DNA from: Deltaproteobacteria bacterium
GTDB taxonomy: Bacteria; Desulfobacterota; Desulfuromonadia; Geobacterales; Pseudopelobacteraceae
Assembly: GCA_016219145.1 (NCBI GenBank)
Contig: JACRCG010000127.1
Coordinates: 1-5,719 of the forward strand
Length of the DNA: 5,719 bases
Direction: 5' to 3'
Below the pieces are notes generated by a model. That model saw only the letters and a program-made list of their open reading frames with translations. It ran no database searches and was not told the origin of the DNA. A program made the position numbers and the translations under genes. Positions 1 to 5,680 of the stretch are shown here, piece after piece. Every line of letters starts with the position of its first letter. The stretch's first letter is position 1.

Positions 1-914
1 AAATAGCCCTGGCGGGCATGATCATGCTGGCTGTGCTGACACCGCTGCACTCTTTTGCCGCGGTAATCGCGGCGATGATGAGCAGCGACCAGCCGCGCTA
101 CCGTGAAGCTCACCGCGCATTTGTCAAGGCGATAGCTGCTCGCGGCTATGCAGCGCCCGGCACGGAAATCATCCTGCAGGCCCCGAATCCGGATCAGCTT
201 TCATGGACCAACACCGTCCGCAAATTCAATGCTTATAATCCTGATCTCATAGTAGCCTATGGAGCCCCGGCCGCAATGACCGCTTTCCGGGAATCCAACG
301 GAATACCGGTGGTCGCGGTAGATGTATTTGCATCTGACCAGCCGGTTAAAGGAATGTGCGGAGTCAGTTCACGCGTGCCGATGGTGACGCTCCTCAAAAC
401 TCTGCAGGGGGTCAGGCCCTATCGCAAGGTCGGAGTGCTCTACACTCCGCGTGAAGCGGGTTCGCAACGTCAGCTGGATGATGTCAAAAAGTACGCCGGA
501 CAGCTCGGCCTGACGATAGTCGAGGCGAGTGTTACTTCCCCTGCCAATCTCGACGCGGCAGTCAACAAGCTGCTCGACAAGGCTGAGGTGATTGTGGCGA
601 CCGAGAGCGCTGCCGTCAGTCGCCAGTTTGACAAGGTCGTGTCCAAGGGCAAGGCCCGTAACATCCCGGTGGTCTCCACCATGCCGGATGCCGCGGTTAA
701 AGGCGCCCTGGTATCACTGGAGATCAGTCCCCAGGAACAGGGGCACCTGGCTGCCGATATGGTTGCCCGCGTGCTGGAAGGCGCTAAGACGGAACACCTC
801 TCCCTCCTCTCTCCGCATCGTATTGACCTGATCATCAACATGCGGGTCGCGCGTGATATGGGGATTGAAGTCCCTTTTGCTGTAATCGGGAGCGCCACGA
901 GGCTGATCAAGTAA
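1..914 (+). CDS. ABC-type substrate-binding protein, COG2984/TrpX-like (5' partial)
   Basis: Periplasmic binding protein of the ABC_sub_bind family (PF04392, COG2984), whose members bind small ligands such as amino acids. The frame is open to the window edge. The first in-frame ATG is at 18, but the codons before it read I-A-L-A-G, continuing a hydrophobic signal-peptide core that ends in HSFA-A, so the basic N-terminus and true start are probably upstream. Counting from the ATG at 18, two Rossmann-like lobes are visible: NPDLIVAYGAPAA (about 74-86) with IPVVAVDVF (96-104), then KVGVLYTPREAGSQRQL (137-153), VIVATESAAV (191-200) and IPVVSTMPDAAVKGALVSLE (216-235). The C-terminal IDLIINMRVARDMGIEVP block (269-286) is typical of the family. 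The stop is TAA at 912-914. No ABC permease or ATPase gene follows; a response regulator does. The protein may therefore work with a transporter encoded upstream or as a sensory binding protein. Family assignment is confident; the ligand is unknown. Confidence 0.85.
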   Translation, partial: IALAGMIMLAVLTPLHSFAAVIAAMMSSDQPRYREAHRAFVKAIAARGYAAPGTEIILQAPNPDQLSWTNTVRKFNAYNPDLIVAYGAPAAMTAFRESNGIPVVAVDVFASDQPVKGMCGVSSRVPMVTLLKTLQGVRPYRKVGVLYTPREAGSQRQLDDVKKYAGQLGLTIVEASVTSPANLDAAVNKLLDKAEVIVATESAAVSRQFDKVVSKGKARNIPVVSTMPDAAVKGALVSLEISPQEQGHLAADMVARVLEGAKTEHLSLLSPHRIDLIINMRVARDMGIEVPFAVIGSATRLIK

Positions 915-921
915 TTTTTTA

Positions 922-950
922 TTTCACCTCGGCGACTAATCGGCTATAGT
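922..950 (+). promoter_or_regulatory. Weak candidate promoter abutting the response-regulator start
   Basis: TATAGT at 945-950 matches the sigma-70 -10 consensus at five of six positions. The only -35-like hexamer at 17-bp spacing is TTTCAC (922-927), which is poor. Predicted initiation would fall at about 957-960, practically on the A of the ATG at 960. Upstream genes could equally be co-transcribed with the regulator, because the gap is only 45 nt. This is a motif match only. Confidence 0.25.
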
Positions 951-959
951 AAATTCCTT

Positions 960-1346
960 ATGGGAAGAATACTCTTAATCGATGATGACCCGGCCTTTAC
1001 CCGGTTCCTGGGTGACTACATCAGCCAGAACTACCCGCTCTTGCAGGTGGAAATCCGCAATAATCCGGTCGCGGCGCTGCATTCAATCAAAACCGGCGGT
1101 TACGACCTGATGCTGATCGACCTTGAAATGCCGGCCATGGACGGGCTCAAGCTGCTCAAGTTCGCTGTTGAGACGGGGATGGACAAAAACCGGATCGTAA
1201 TACTCTCCGGGCGGGATGCGGATTTTCTGCACGGACTCTGTCCGATGGGAACCTGCCTGGCTGTACTGAACAAGTTCGAAGCCCGCCAGAAAGCGGTGCT
1301 GGACATGGTCTTCAGTTCGCTCAACAGAAAAGCCGGAGCTGCCTGA
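960..1346 (+). CDS. Single-domain response regulator (CheY-like receiver)
   Basis: A 128-residue protein that is entirely a phosphoacceptor receiver domain (Response_reg, PF00072) with no DNA-binding or enzymatic output domain. The acidic Mg-binding cluster is D8-D9-D10 in ILLIDDD. The phosphoacceptor is D54 in LMLIDLEMPAMDG, the switch Ser is S83 in IVILSGRD, and the conserved Lys is K105. The usual K-P pair is K-F here (LNKFEA), so the cis-proline position is changed. Two cysteines (C94 and C99, CPMGTC) sit in the loop before beta-5. The start at 960 is fixed by the beta-1 strand beginning at residue 3, but no Shine-Dalgarno precedes it (AAATTCCTT just upstream). It lies 45 nt after the binding-protein gene and 5 nt before the DUF401 permease gene. 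It probably acts by phosphorelay or protein-protein contact with a kinase encoded elsewhere. No histidine kinase is visible in the window. Confidence 0.93.
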   Translation: MGRILLIDDDPAFTRFLGDYISQNYPLLQVEIRNNPVAALHSIKTGGYDLMLIDLEMPAMDGLKLLKFAVETGMDKNRIVILSGRDADFLHGLCPMGTCLAVLNKFEARQKAVLDMVFSSLNRKAGAA

Positions 1347-1351
1347 ATGCA

Positions 1352-2560
1352 ATGCCAGACCTGCTGAAAACATCCGCAGTCCTGATTCTGATCATCATCC
1401 TGCTGCGCCGCAAGGTTTCCATGGCGGCGGTAATGCCGATAGGTTCCCTTGCACTGGCAATTGTCTACCTGACTTCCCCCGCAGAACTCCTCAAGGCGGC
1501 ATATACCGCTATTTCTGCCACCTCATCGCTGGAAATGACCCTGACTCTGGTTCTTACCATGGTTATGGAGAACATCCTCAGAAATACCGGAATGCTGAAA
1601 CGGATGGTAGCTTCACTGTCATCAGCACTCTCGGACAGGCGGGTGGTTATGGCCGCGATGCCGGCCATGATCGGCATGCTCCCTTCTCCCGGAGGTGCGA
1701 TTTTTTCAGCACCGATGGTCGACGAAGCTACCGGAAAAGCCGATGTGACTCCGGAAGAGAAGGCGTTTATCAACTATTGGTATCGCCATGTATGGGAATA
1801 TATATCTCCGCTATACCCAGGGATCATTCTGACGGCTGGCCTGACCGGGCTTTCCACTCGGGCGTTGTTCGTTGTAAACCTGCCCTATGCCCTTTCGGTG
1901 GTTTTCTGGGGCGCACTTTTCTGTTTTCGTGGTATCGGACATCAAGACACAGCTCCTTCTGGAAATCGGCGGGGTCGTGAGTTTATGGTTTTTCTGGCAA
2001 TGATTTCCCCGATCATGCTGGCGTTGCTGCTGGTGGTGATATTCCGGGTCAGGTCGCCGCTGGCGCTGGGAGGCGCCGTCATGGCGCTATATGCTGTCCA
2101 CCGCTATACGCCCCGTATGATAATCAGAAATATTCGCGAAAGTATTTCCGTCAAAGCTCTGTTCCTGGTGGCCGGAATCATGGTGTTTCAGGAAGTGCTG
2201 CGAGTGACCGGCGCTCTTGCGGGCATCTCCGGATATTTTACGGATTCCCGCATGCCGGTATATCTGTTGCTTGTGCTGATTCCGTTCATTGCCGGAATCA
2301 TGACCGGACTGACGGTAGGTTTTGTCGGCATCACATTTCCATTGCTGATGCCGCTGATGGGAAGCCCGGTGCCATCAGCAGGACTTACCGCCCTGGCCTT
2401 CGGATCGGGCTTTGCCGGTGTGATGCTCTCCCCGGTGCATCTCTGCTATGTACTTACCTGCGAATATTTCCGGGCCGACATCGCCCGGGTCTACCGCAGG
2501 CTGATCCTGCCATCCGTTTTGGTTCTGCTGGCCGCCCTGATCCCGCTTTATGCATACTGA
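1352..2560 (+). CDS. DUF401 family multi-pass membrane protein (putative permease)
   Basis: A 402-residue, very hydrophobic protein with roughly ten to twelve membrane segments, matching the DUF401 family (PF04165, COG1906), thought to be transporter-like. Recognisable blocks are GMLPSPGGAIFSAPMVDE (108-125), followed by NYWYRHVWEYISPLYPG (141-157). In the second half are PFIAGIMTGLTVGFVGITFP (311-330) and MLSPVHLCYVLTCEYF (358-373). The Gly/Pro/Ser-rich segments in each half look like paired re-entrant loops, as in ion-transporter-superfamily carriers with internal two-fold symmetry (inference). A cytosolic-looking linker rich in Arg and Gly lies around 193-210. The start ATG is 5 nt after the response-regulator stop. 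The nearest purine-rich site, GGAG at 1335-1338, is 13 nt away, so translational coupling is likely. The substrate is unknown; an anion or carboxylate is only a guess from the fold class. The length is complete. Confidence 0.88.
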   Translation: MPDLLKTSAVLILIIILLRRKVSMAAVMPIGSLALAIVYLTSPAELLKAAYTAISATSSLEMTLTLVLTMVMENILRNTGMLKRMVASLSSALSDRRVVMAAMPAMIGMLPSPGGAIFSAPMVDEATGKADVTPEEKAFINYWYRHVWEYISPLYPGIILTAGLTGLSTRALFVVNLPYALSVVFWGALFCFRGIGHQDTAPSGNRRGREFMVFLAMISPIMLALLLVVIFRVRSPLALGGAVMALYAVHRYTPRMIIRNIRESISVKALFLVAGIMVFQEVLRVTGALAGISGYFTDSRMPVYLLLVLIPFIAGIMTGLTVGFVGITFPLLMPLMGSPVPSAGLTALAFGSGFAGVMLSPVHLCYVLTCEYFRADIARVYRRLILPSVLVLLAALIPLYAY

Positions 2561-2580
2561 AATCAATCTCCGCCATCTTG

Positions 2581-2601
2581 ACTCTTGCCTTCTGCAAGAG
2601 T
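2581..2601. repeat. 8-bp perfect inverted repeat (operator-like or hairpin)
   Basis: ACTCTTGC (2581-2588) and GCAAGAGT (2594-2601) are exact reverse complements around a 5-nt centre, CTTCT. The element lies in the 59-nt gap between the DUF401 stop and the ATG of the SDR-like gene. The following bases (TGTGGCAC) are not T-rich, so it does not look like an intrinsic terminator. It overlaps a candidate -35 box, which favours an operator reading. No regulator is known for it. Confidence 0.55.
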
Positions 2602-2612
2602 TGTGGCACAAT
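2585..2612 (+). promoter_or_regulatory. Candidate sigma-70-type promoter for the SDR-like gene
   Basis: TTGCCT (2585-2590) and CACAAT (2607-2612) are separated by 16 bp, and each matches the consensus at four of six positions. Initiation 7-8 nt after the -10 box would fall at 2619-2620, on the start codon itself, giving a nearly leaderless message. This agrees with the lack of a properly spaced Shine-Dalgarno. The -35 box lies inside the inverted repeat at 2581-2601. Motif evidence is modest. Confidence 0.3.
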
Positions 2613-2619
2613 CACTGCC

Positions 2620-3525
2620 ATGCAAACCGGAAGTGGAACAGTCCTGGTAACAGGCGCAAGCGGATTCATCGGCAGGCGGCTCACAAAAACGCTGCTTGAC
2701 AGTGGGCATAGCGTTCGCGCAATGGTTCGTAGTCAAAATGCCCAATTAGCCGATGGTGCCGAAAGAGTTGCCGGAGACATGCTGGTGCCGGCTACCCTCG
2801 ATCCGGTGCTGGATGGCATCGATTGCGCATATTACCTGGTGCATTCCATGGCCGGCGGGCGGGCCGGTTTTGAGCGCCGTGACCGCGAGGCGGCCGGGAA
2901 TTTTACCAGGGCTGCTGAAAGGGCCGGTGTGCGGCGGGTAATTTACCTGGGTGGGTTGGGGGAAACCGGCGATCAACTTTCCGAACACTTGAGAAGCCGC
3001 CTGGAGGTGGCTGACATTCTCCACGCAGGGAAGTTTTCCACGACATTTCTGCGGGCGGCCGTGATAGTGGGTGCCGGCGGCGCCTCCTTCGAACTGGTGA
3101 GGGGACTGGTCAAACGCCTGCCGGTAATGATAACTCCGCGCTGGGTATCGACGAAATGCCAACCGATAGCAGTCAATGACGTGATTTCCTATCTTGCCGG
3201 CTGCCTGGCGGATGAGCGTACCGCCGGCCGGACTTTTGACATCGGTGGCCCGGAAGTAATGACCTACCGGGAAATGATGGAACGATTCGCACGACTGGAA
3301 GGCAAGAGGTTGTATATTATCCCGGTGCCGGTGCTGACTCCCCGGCTCTCCTCGTATTGGGTGGCGCTGTTCAGCCCGGTGCCTCCTTCAGTCTCGATGC
3401 CGCTGATCGAAGGGCTTGGAAATGAAGTGGTCTGCCGGGATAACTCGATCCGGGATTTGATCCCGTTACAGTTGACCAACTATGACGATGCCATCCGCCA
3501 GGCACTTCTGGAGGAAAAGCAATAA
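2620..3525 (+). CDS. NAD(P)-binding atypical SDR family protein (NmrA/YbjT-like, COG0702)
   Basis: A 301-residue Rossmann-fold protein of the atypical/extended short-chain dehydrogenase group. The N-terminal dinucleotide-binding loop is VLVTGASGFIG (8-18, motif TGxxGxxG). It is followed by an R-containing beta-2 end (VRAMVRS, 32-38), a conserved AGDM (51-54), YYLVHSM (71-77), RDREAAGNF (87-95) and GVRRVIYLGGLG (103-114). The canonical SDR Tyr-x-x-x-Lys is not obvious, as in many atypical SDRs, so catalysis is uncertain. The C-terminal part has PIAVNDV (182-188), FDIGGPEVMTYREMM (206-220) and a family-typical LIEGLGNEVVCRDNSIRDLIP (262-282). Some homologues carry a C-terminal DUF2867 domain; this one ends without it. 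The ATG at 2620 is preferred because the fold begins six residues later. An in-frame TTG at 2578 would add 14 residues that run through the inverted repeat. The substrate is unknown; NADPH-linked redox or a ubiquinone or complex I-related role are both possible. Confidence 0.85.
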   Translation: MQTGSGTVLVTGASGFIGRRLTKTLLDSGHSVRAMVRSQNAQLADGAERVAGDMLVPATLDPVLDGIDCAYYLVHSMAGGRAGFERRDREAAGNFTRAAERAGVRRVIYLGGLGETGDQLSEHLRSRLEVADILHAGKFSTTFLRAAVIVGAGGASFELVRGLVKRLPVMITPRWVSTKCQPIAVNDVISYLAGCLADERTAGRTFDIGGPEVMTYREMMERFARLEGKRLYIIPVPVLTPRLSSYWVALFSPVPPSVSMPLIEGLGNEVVCRDNSIRDLIPLQLTNYDDAIRQALLEEKQ

Positions 3526-3544
3526 TTACGGATCCGATCCGTAA
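3526..3544. promoter_or_regulatory. Perfect 19-bp palindrome upstream of the elbB-like gene (putative operator)
   Basis: TTACGGATC and GATCCGTAA are exact reverse complements around a single central C. The element begins at the base right after the SDR stop codon and ends 29 nt before the elbB-like ATG. The following bases (AAACAATC) contain no T-tract, so an intrinsic terminator is unlikely. The size and odd-centred symmetry fit a dimeric repressor site. As RNA it could form an 8-bp stem with a 3-nt loop. The cognate regulator is unknown. Confidence 0.6.
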
Positions 3545-3560
3545 AACAATCAACACAGGC

Positions 3561-3566
3561 AGGGGG
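3561..3566 (+). promoter_or_regulatory. Shine-Dalgarno of the elbB-like gene
   Basis: AGGGGG sits 7 nt before the ATG at 3574. It is among the best ribosome-binding sites in the window and fixes the start, in contrast with the weak or absent sites before the response-regulator and SDR-like genes. Confidence 0.75.
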
Positions 3567-3573
3567 AACAACC

Positions 3574-4227
3574 ATGAAAAAGATCGGTGTAGTACTTTCA
3601 GGATGCGGCGTCAGGGACGGAAGCGAAATTCACGAGGCGGTATTCACCCTGCTGGCCATTGACCGGCAGGGAGCGGAAGCGGTCTGCATGGCGCCGAATT
3701 CGGATTTCCCGGTAACTGACCATCTGGCGATGCAGGAGAGCGGCGAAAAGCGCAATGCACTGGTTGAATCGGCACGCATTGCACGTGGCAACATCCGCGA
3801 TATTGCCGCGGTGAAGGCCGGCGAACTGGATGCGATCATCTTCCCGGGAGGTTTTGGAGCGGCCAAAAACCTGTGTGACTTTGCGATGAAGGGAGCGGCT
3901 GCGGCGGTCCACCCGCAGGTGTCGCGCCTGTTGAAGGAGATGGCCGCTGCCGGCAAGCCGATCGGTGCTATCTGCATCGCGCCGGTTCTGATCGCCGCCG
4001 TACTCGGCAAGGAATCCGCTCCGACCGTGACCATCGGCAACGATGCCGGCACCGCTTCCGAGATTGAAAAAACCGGTGCAAAACACCAGGATTGCCCGGT
4101 CACCGAATTTGTGGTCGATGCGAAAAACAAGCTGGTTACGACCCCCGCCTACATGCTGGCCAACCGAATCTCCGAAGCTTATGAGGGGATTGACAAGTGT
4201 GTCCGGGAAGTTATCAAGCTGATCTGA
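3574..4227 (+). CDS. elbB: ElbB-like isoprenoid biosynthesis glyoxalase (DJ-1/PfpI superfamily)
   Basis: A 217-residue protein, the same length I recall for E. coli ElbB, with strong end-to-end similarity. The N-terminus is MKKIGVVLSGCGVRDGSEIHEAV (1-23, shared nearly residue for residue). Further blocks are AELDA-type GELDAIIFPGGFGAAKNL (83-100), GKPIGAICIAPVL (127-139) and KLVTTPAYMLANRISEAYEGIDK (186-208). The nucleophile-elbow cysteine is C134 in AIC-IAP. The residue after it is Ile rather than the His of many DJ-1 proteases, as in ElbB itself. E. coli ElbB has been described as a glyoxalase with low activity and linked to early isoprenoid synthesis, so the physiological role is unsettled. 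A cytoplasmic location is expected, with no signal peptide. The start is fixed by AGGGGG 7 nt upstream and a 19-bp palindrome lies before it. A strong terminator follows the stop by 21 nt. No isoprenoid pathway gene is in view. Confidence 0.93.
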   Translation: MKKIGVVLSGCGVRDGSEIHEAVFTLLAIDRQGAEAVCMAPNSDFPVTDHLAMQESGEKRNALVESARIARGNIRDIAAVKAGELDAIIFPGGFGAAKNLCDFAMKGAAAAVHPQVSRLLKEMAAAGKPIGAICIAPVLIAAVLGKESAPTVTIGNDAGTASEIEKTGAKHQDCPVTEFVVDAKNKLVTTPAYMLANRISEAYEGIDKCVREVIKLI

Positions 4228-4248
4228 AATTCTGCCGAAATTCATTTT

Positions 4249-4280
4249 TAAGGGCGAGGCTTGCTTCGCCCTTATTTTTT
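4249..4280 (+). terminator. Rho-independent terminator after the elbB-like gene
   Basis: The left arm at 4249-4259 pairs with 4264-4274 over 11 positions (ten Watson-Crick and one G-U), closing on a CUUG tetraloop, which is known to be especially stable on a G-C pair. Six T residues follow at 4275-4280. The stem core is AAGGGCGA/TCGCCCTT. It ends 19 nt before the ATG of the protease gene on the same strand. Confidence 0.93.
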
Positions 4281-4299
4281 GCAAAAGGATGCCAAGTTG

Positions 4300-5556
4300 A
4301 TGAAAATCACGCTGTTCTGCCTGTTTGCCGCCATAACCTGCTTAAGTTACTGGCTGCGCCACATCAATCTCAAACACCTTAAACAGCATGGCTCACAAGT
4401 CCCGGATGGTTTCGAGGGGCATATCGATCAGGAGAAGCTTCGCAGAAGCAGCTCCTATACCTTTGAATCTAGCCGTCTGGGACTGTGGGATTCCCTGTTT
4501 GACAATGCGCTGTTGGTTCTGTTCCTGTTTGGAGGGGTGATCACGTTTTATGACCGTTTCATCGGCGGTCTCAGCGACTCGCGGATTATCACGGCGATCC
4601 TGTTTTTTATGTTGCTGACCTGGTTCCAGACCTTGCTGGGCATCCCCTTCGATCTTTACAGCACCTTCAGGATCGAGGCCCGCTATGGTTTCAACACCAC
4701 CACCCCGCGACTCTGGTTAGCCGATCTTCTGAAGTCCCAGGCCATAGGAGTCGTGCTGATGTCGTTGCTGATTGCAGTGGTCTTCTGGCTCATATACTGG
4801 AGCCCGCAGCGGTGGTGGCTCTGGGTGTGGGGCTTCATGGCGGTTTTCAGCCTGTTCATGATGTTCATTTCTCCTTATCTGATAGAACCGCTCTTCAACA
4901 GATACGAACCGGTCAGCGAACCGGGGCTGGAGGATGAAATCCGGGCAATGATGGAAAAGGCGGGGCTCAAGGCGGGCAAGGTTCTGCAGATGGACGCTTC
5001 CAGGCGCAGCCGTCATTCCAACGCCTACTTCACCGGGATAGGCAAGGTAAAGCGCATCGTACTTTACGATACACTGGTCAGGCAGATGAGCCACGGCGAG
5101 ATCGTGGCGGTGTTGGCCCATGAGATCGGACACTGGAAGAAGGGGCATATCTGGAAACGACTTTTGATGGCCGAAGTGATGGCGCTGGCGGGATCGTGGC
5201 TCGCTTTCAGGTTGCTGGGCTGGCCGGAACTGCCCGATCTGCTGGGATTGCCGGCTGATATTTCACTTCCTGCCAGGATGGTGGTTCTGGGGTTTGTCGC
5301 ATCACTGGCGCTGTTTCCGCTAACGCCGTTCTCTGCCTGGCGGTCTCGTTGCCACGAGCGCGAGGCCGACCGTTTTGCCGCCGATCTTACCGGCCGCCCG
5401 CAGGATCTGGCCTCGGCTCTGGTCAAAATGTCTGCTGAAAATCTGTCCAACCTGTTCACACATCCGTTTTACGCTAAGTTCTATTACAGCCATCCCCCTG
5501 TGGTCGAGCGTGTACGAACATTGCGGGAATGGGCTAAACAGTCTGCTAATGGCTGA
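4300..5556 (+). CDS. M48 family membrane metallopeptidase (Ste24/CAAX protease-like)
   Basis: A 418-residue integral membrane zinc protease. The N-terminal part matches the M48 N-terminal membrane domain (PF16491): FDNALLVLFLFGG (67-79), LLGIPFDLYSTFRIEARYGFN (112-132), then FISPYLIEPLFNRYEPV (189-205). The catalytic domain (PF01435) has HSNAYFTGIGKVKRIVLYDTL (239-259), the zinc motif H274-E-I-G-H278 and a second block HEREADRFA (352-360), where E353 is the expected third zinc ligand (ExxAD). It also carries the conserved SHPPVVERV (397-405). Six to seven membrane segments are visible, as in yeast Ste24p and ZMPSTE24. Bacteria lack farnesylated CAAX substrates, so membrane-protein or translocon quality control is a more likely role (inference). 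The ATG at 4300 has AAGGA at 4285-4289, 10 nt upstream. A TTG immediately before it (4297) is an alternative. An in-frame TTG at 4261 lies inside the terminator loop and is rejected. No convincing promoter is seen between the terminator and the start. Confidence 0.93.
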   Translation: MKITLFCLFAAITCLSYWLRHINLKHLKQHGSQVPDGFEGHIDQEKLRRSSSYTFESSRLGLWDSLFDNALLVLFLFGGVITFYDRFIGGLSDSRIITAILFFMLLTWFQTLLGIPFDLYSTFRIEARYGFNTTTPRLWLADLLKSQAIGVVLMSLLIAVVFWLIYWSPQRWWLWVWGFMAVFSLFMMFISPYLIEPLFNRYEPVSEPGLEDEIRAMMEKAGLKAGKVLQMDASRRSRHSNAYFTGIGKVKRIVLYDTLVRQMSHGEIVAVLAHEIGHWKKGHIWKRLLMAEVMALAGSWLAFRLLGWPELPDLLGLPADISLPARMVVLGFVASLALFPLTPFSAWRSRCHEREADRFAADLTGRPQDLASALVKMSAENLSNLFTHPFYAKFYYSHPPVVERVRTLREWAKQSANG

Positions 5557-5578
5557 TTAGCGCTGATGCAAGCTGGCC

Positions 5579-5594
5579 CGGGAAACGGTTCCCG
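5579..5594 (+). other. Short GC-rich hairpin after the protease gene, possible weak terminator
   Basis: CGGGAA (5579-5584) and TTCCCG (5589-5594) form a 6-bp stem with an ACGG loop, 22 nt after the protease stop. The following AGAATTGTATTGT is only moderately T-rich, so efficient intrinsic termination is doubtful. It could be a weak or factor-assisted terminator, or chance. Confidence 0.35.
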
Positions 5595-5625
5595 AGAATT
5601 GTATTGTGCCGGTTCCGCTTAAAGC

Positions 5626-5655
5626 TTGTATCGGCGGGAGAGTGAATACTATAAT
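5626..5655 (+). promoter_or_regulatory. Sigma-70-type promoter for the downstream GTPase gene
   Basis: A perfect TATAAT -10 box lies at 5650-5655. TTGTAT at 5626-5631 can serve as a -35 box at 18-bp spacing and matches the first three consensus positions only. Predicted initiation at about 5662 leaves a leader of roughly 19 nt that holds the AGGAG Shine-Dalgarno, a coherent arrangement for the start at 5681. Confidence 0.6.
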
Positions 5656-5680
5656 GCAGCCTGAATAGGAGATGACATAG

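Noticed and set aside
18..20. ATG at 18 as the true start of the binding-protein gene
   Set aside because: The frame continues open upstream with I-A-L-A-G, extending the signal-peptide core, and the ATG-started peptide lacks the usual basic N-region. No Shine-Dalgarno is visible in the 17 bases available.
470..910. 146-codon minus-strand frame opposite the binding-protein gene
   Set aside because: The Ser/Thr/Arg-rich low-complexity translation without a fold signature lies wholly opposite a confident gene.
880..924. Intrinsic terminator after the binding-protein gene, suggested by the T6 run at 915-920
   Set aside because: No stable stem precedes the T-run; only about 3-bp pairings (AGC/GCT or GCC/GGC) can be drawn.
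2578..2619. TTG at 2578 as the start of the SDR-like gene
   Set aside because: The extra 14 residues precede a normal Rossmann N-terminus and are encoded by the inverted repeat and promoter-like DNA; ATG 2620 fits better.
2746..3162. 138-codon minus-strand frame opposite the SDR-like gene
   Set aside because: No domain and no plausible ribosome-binding context; it is a shadow of a well-supported gene.
3472..3500. TTGACC at 3472-3477 as a -35 box for the elbB-like gene
   Set aside because: No -10-like hexamer occurs 16-18 bp downstream, and the motif is inside the SDR coding sequence.
3598..4284. Long (228-codon) open frame on the minus strand opposite the elbB-like gene
   Set aside because: It lies antisense to a clearly recognised ElbB-like protein, its start region falls in the terminator, and its translation is Arg/Gly/Asp-rich with no recognisable domain. 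It is typical of a shadow frame in GC-rich DNA.
4261..4299. TTG at 4261 as the protease start
   Set aside because: It lies in the loop of the intrinsic terminator; ATG 4300 gives a normal hydrophobic N-terminus with AAGGA upstream.
4717..5148. 143-codon minus-strand frame opposite the protease gene
   Set aside because: The His/Pro/Glu-rich translation is the mirror of the hydrophobic protease reading frame, with no domain recognised.
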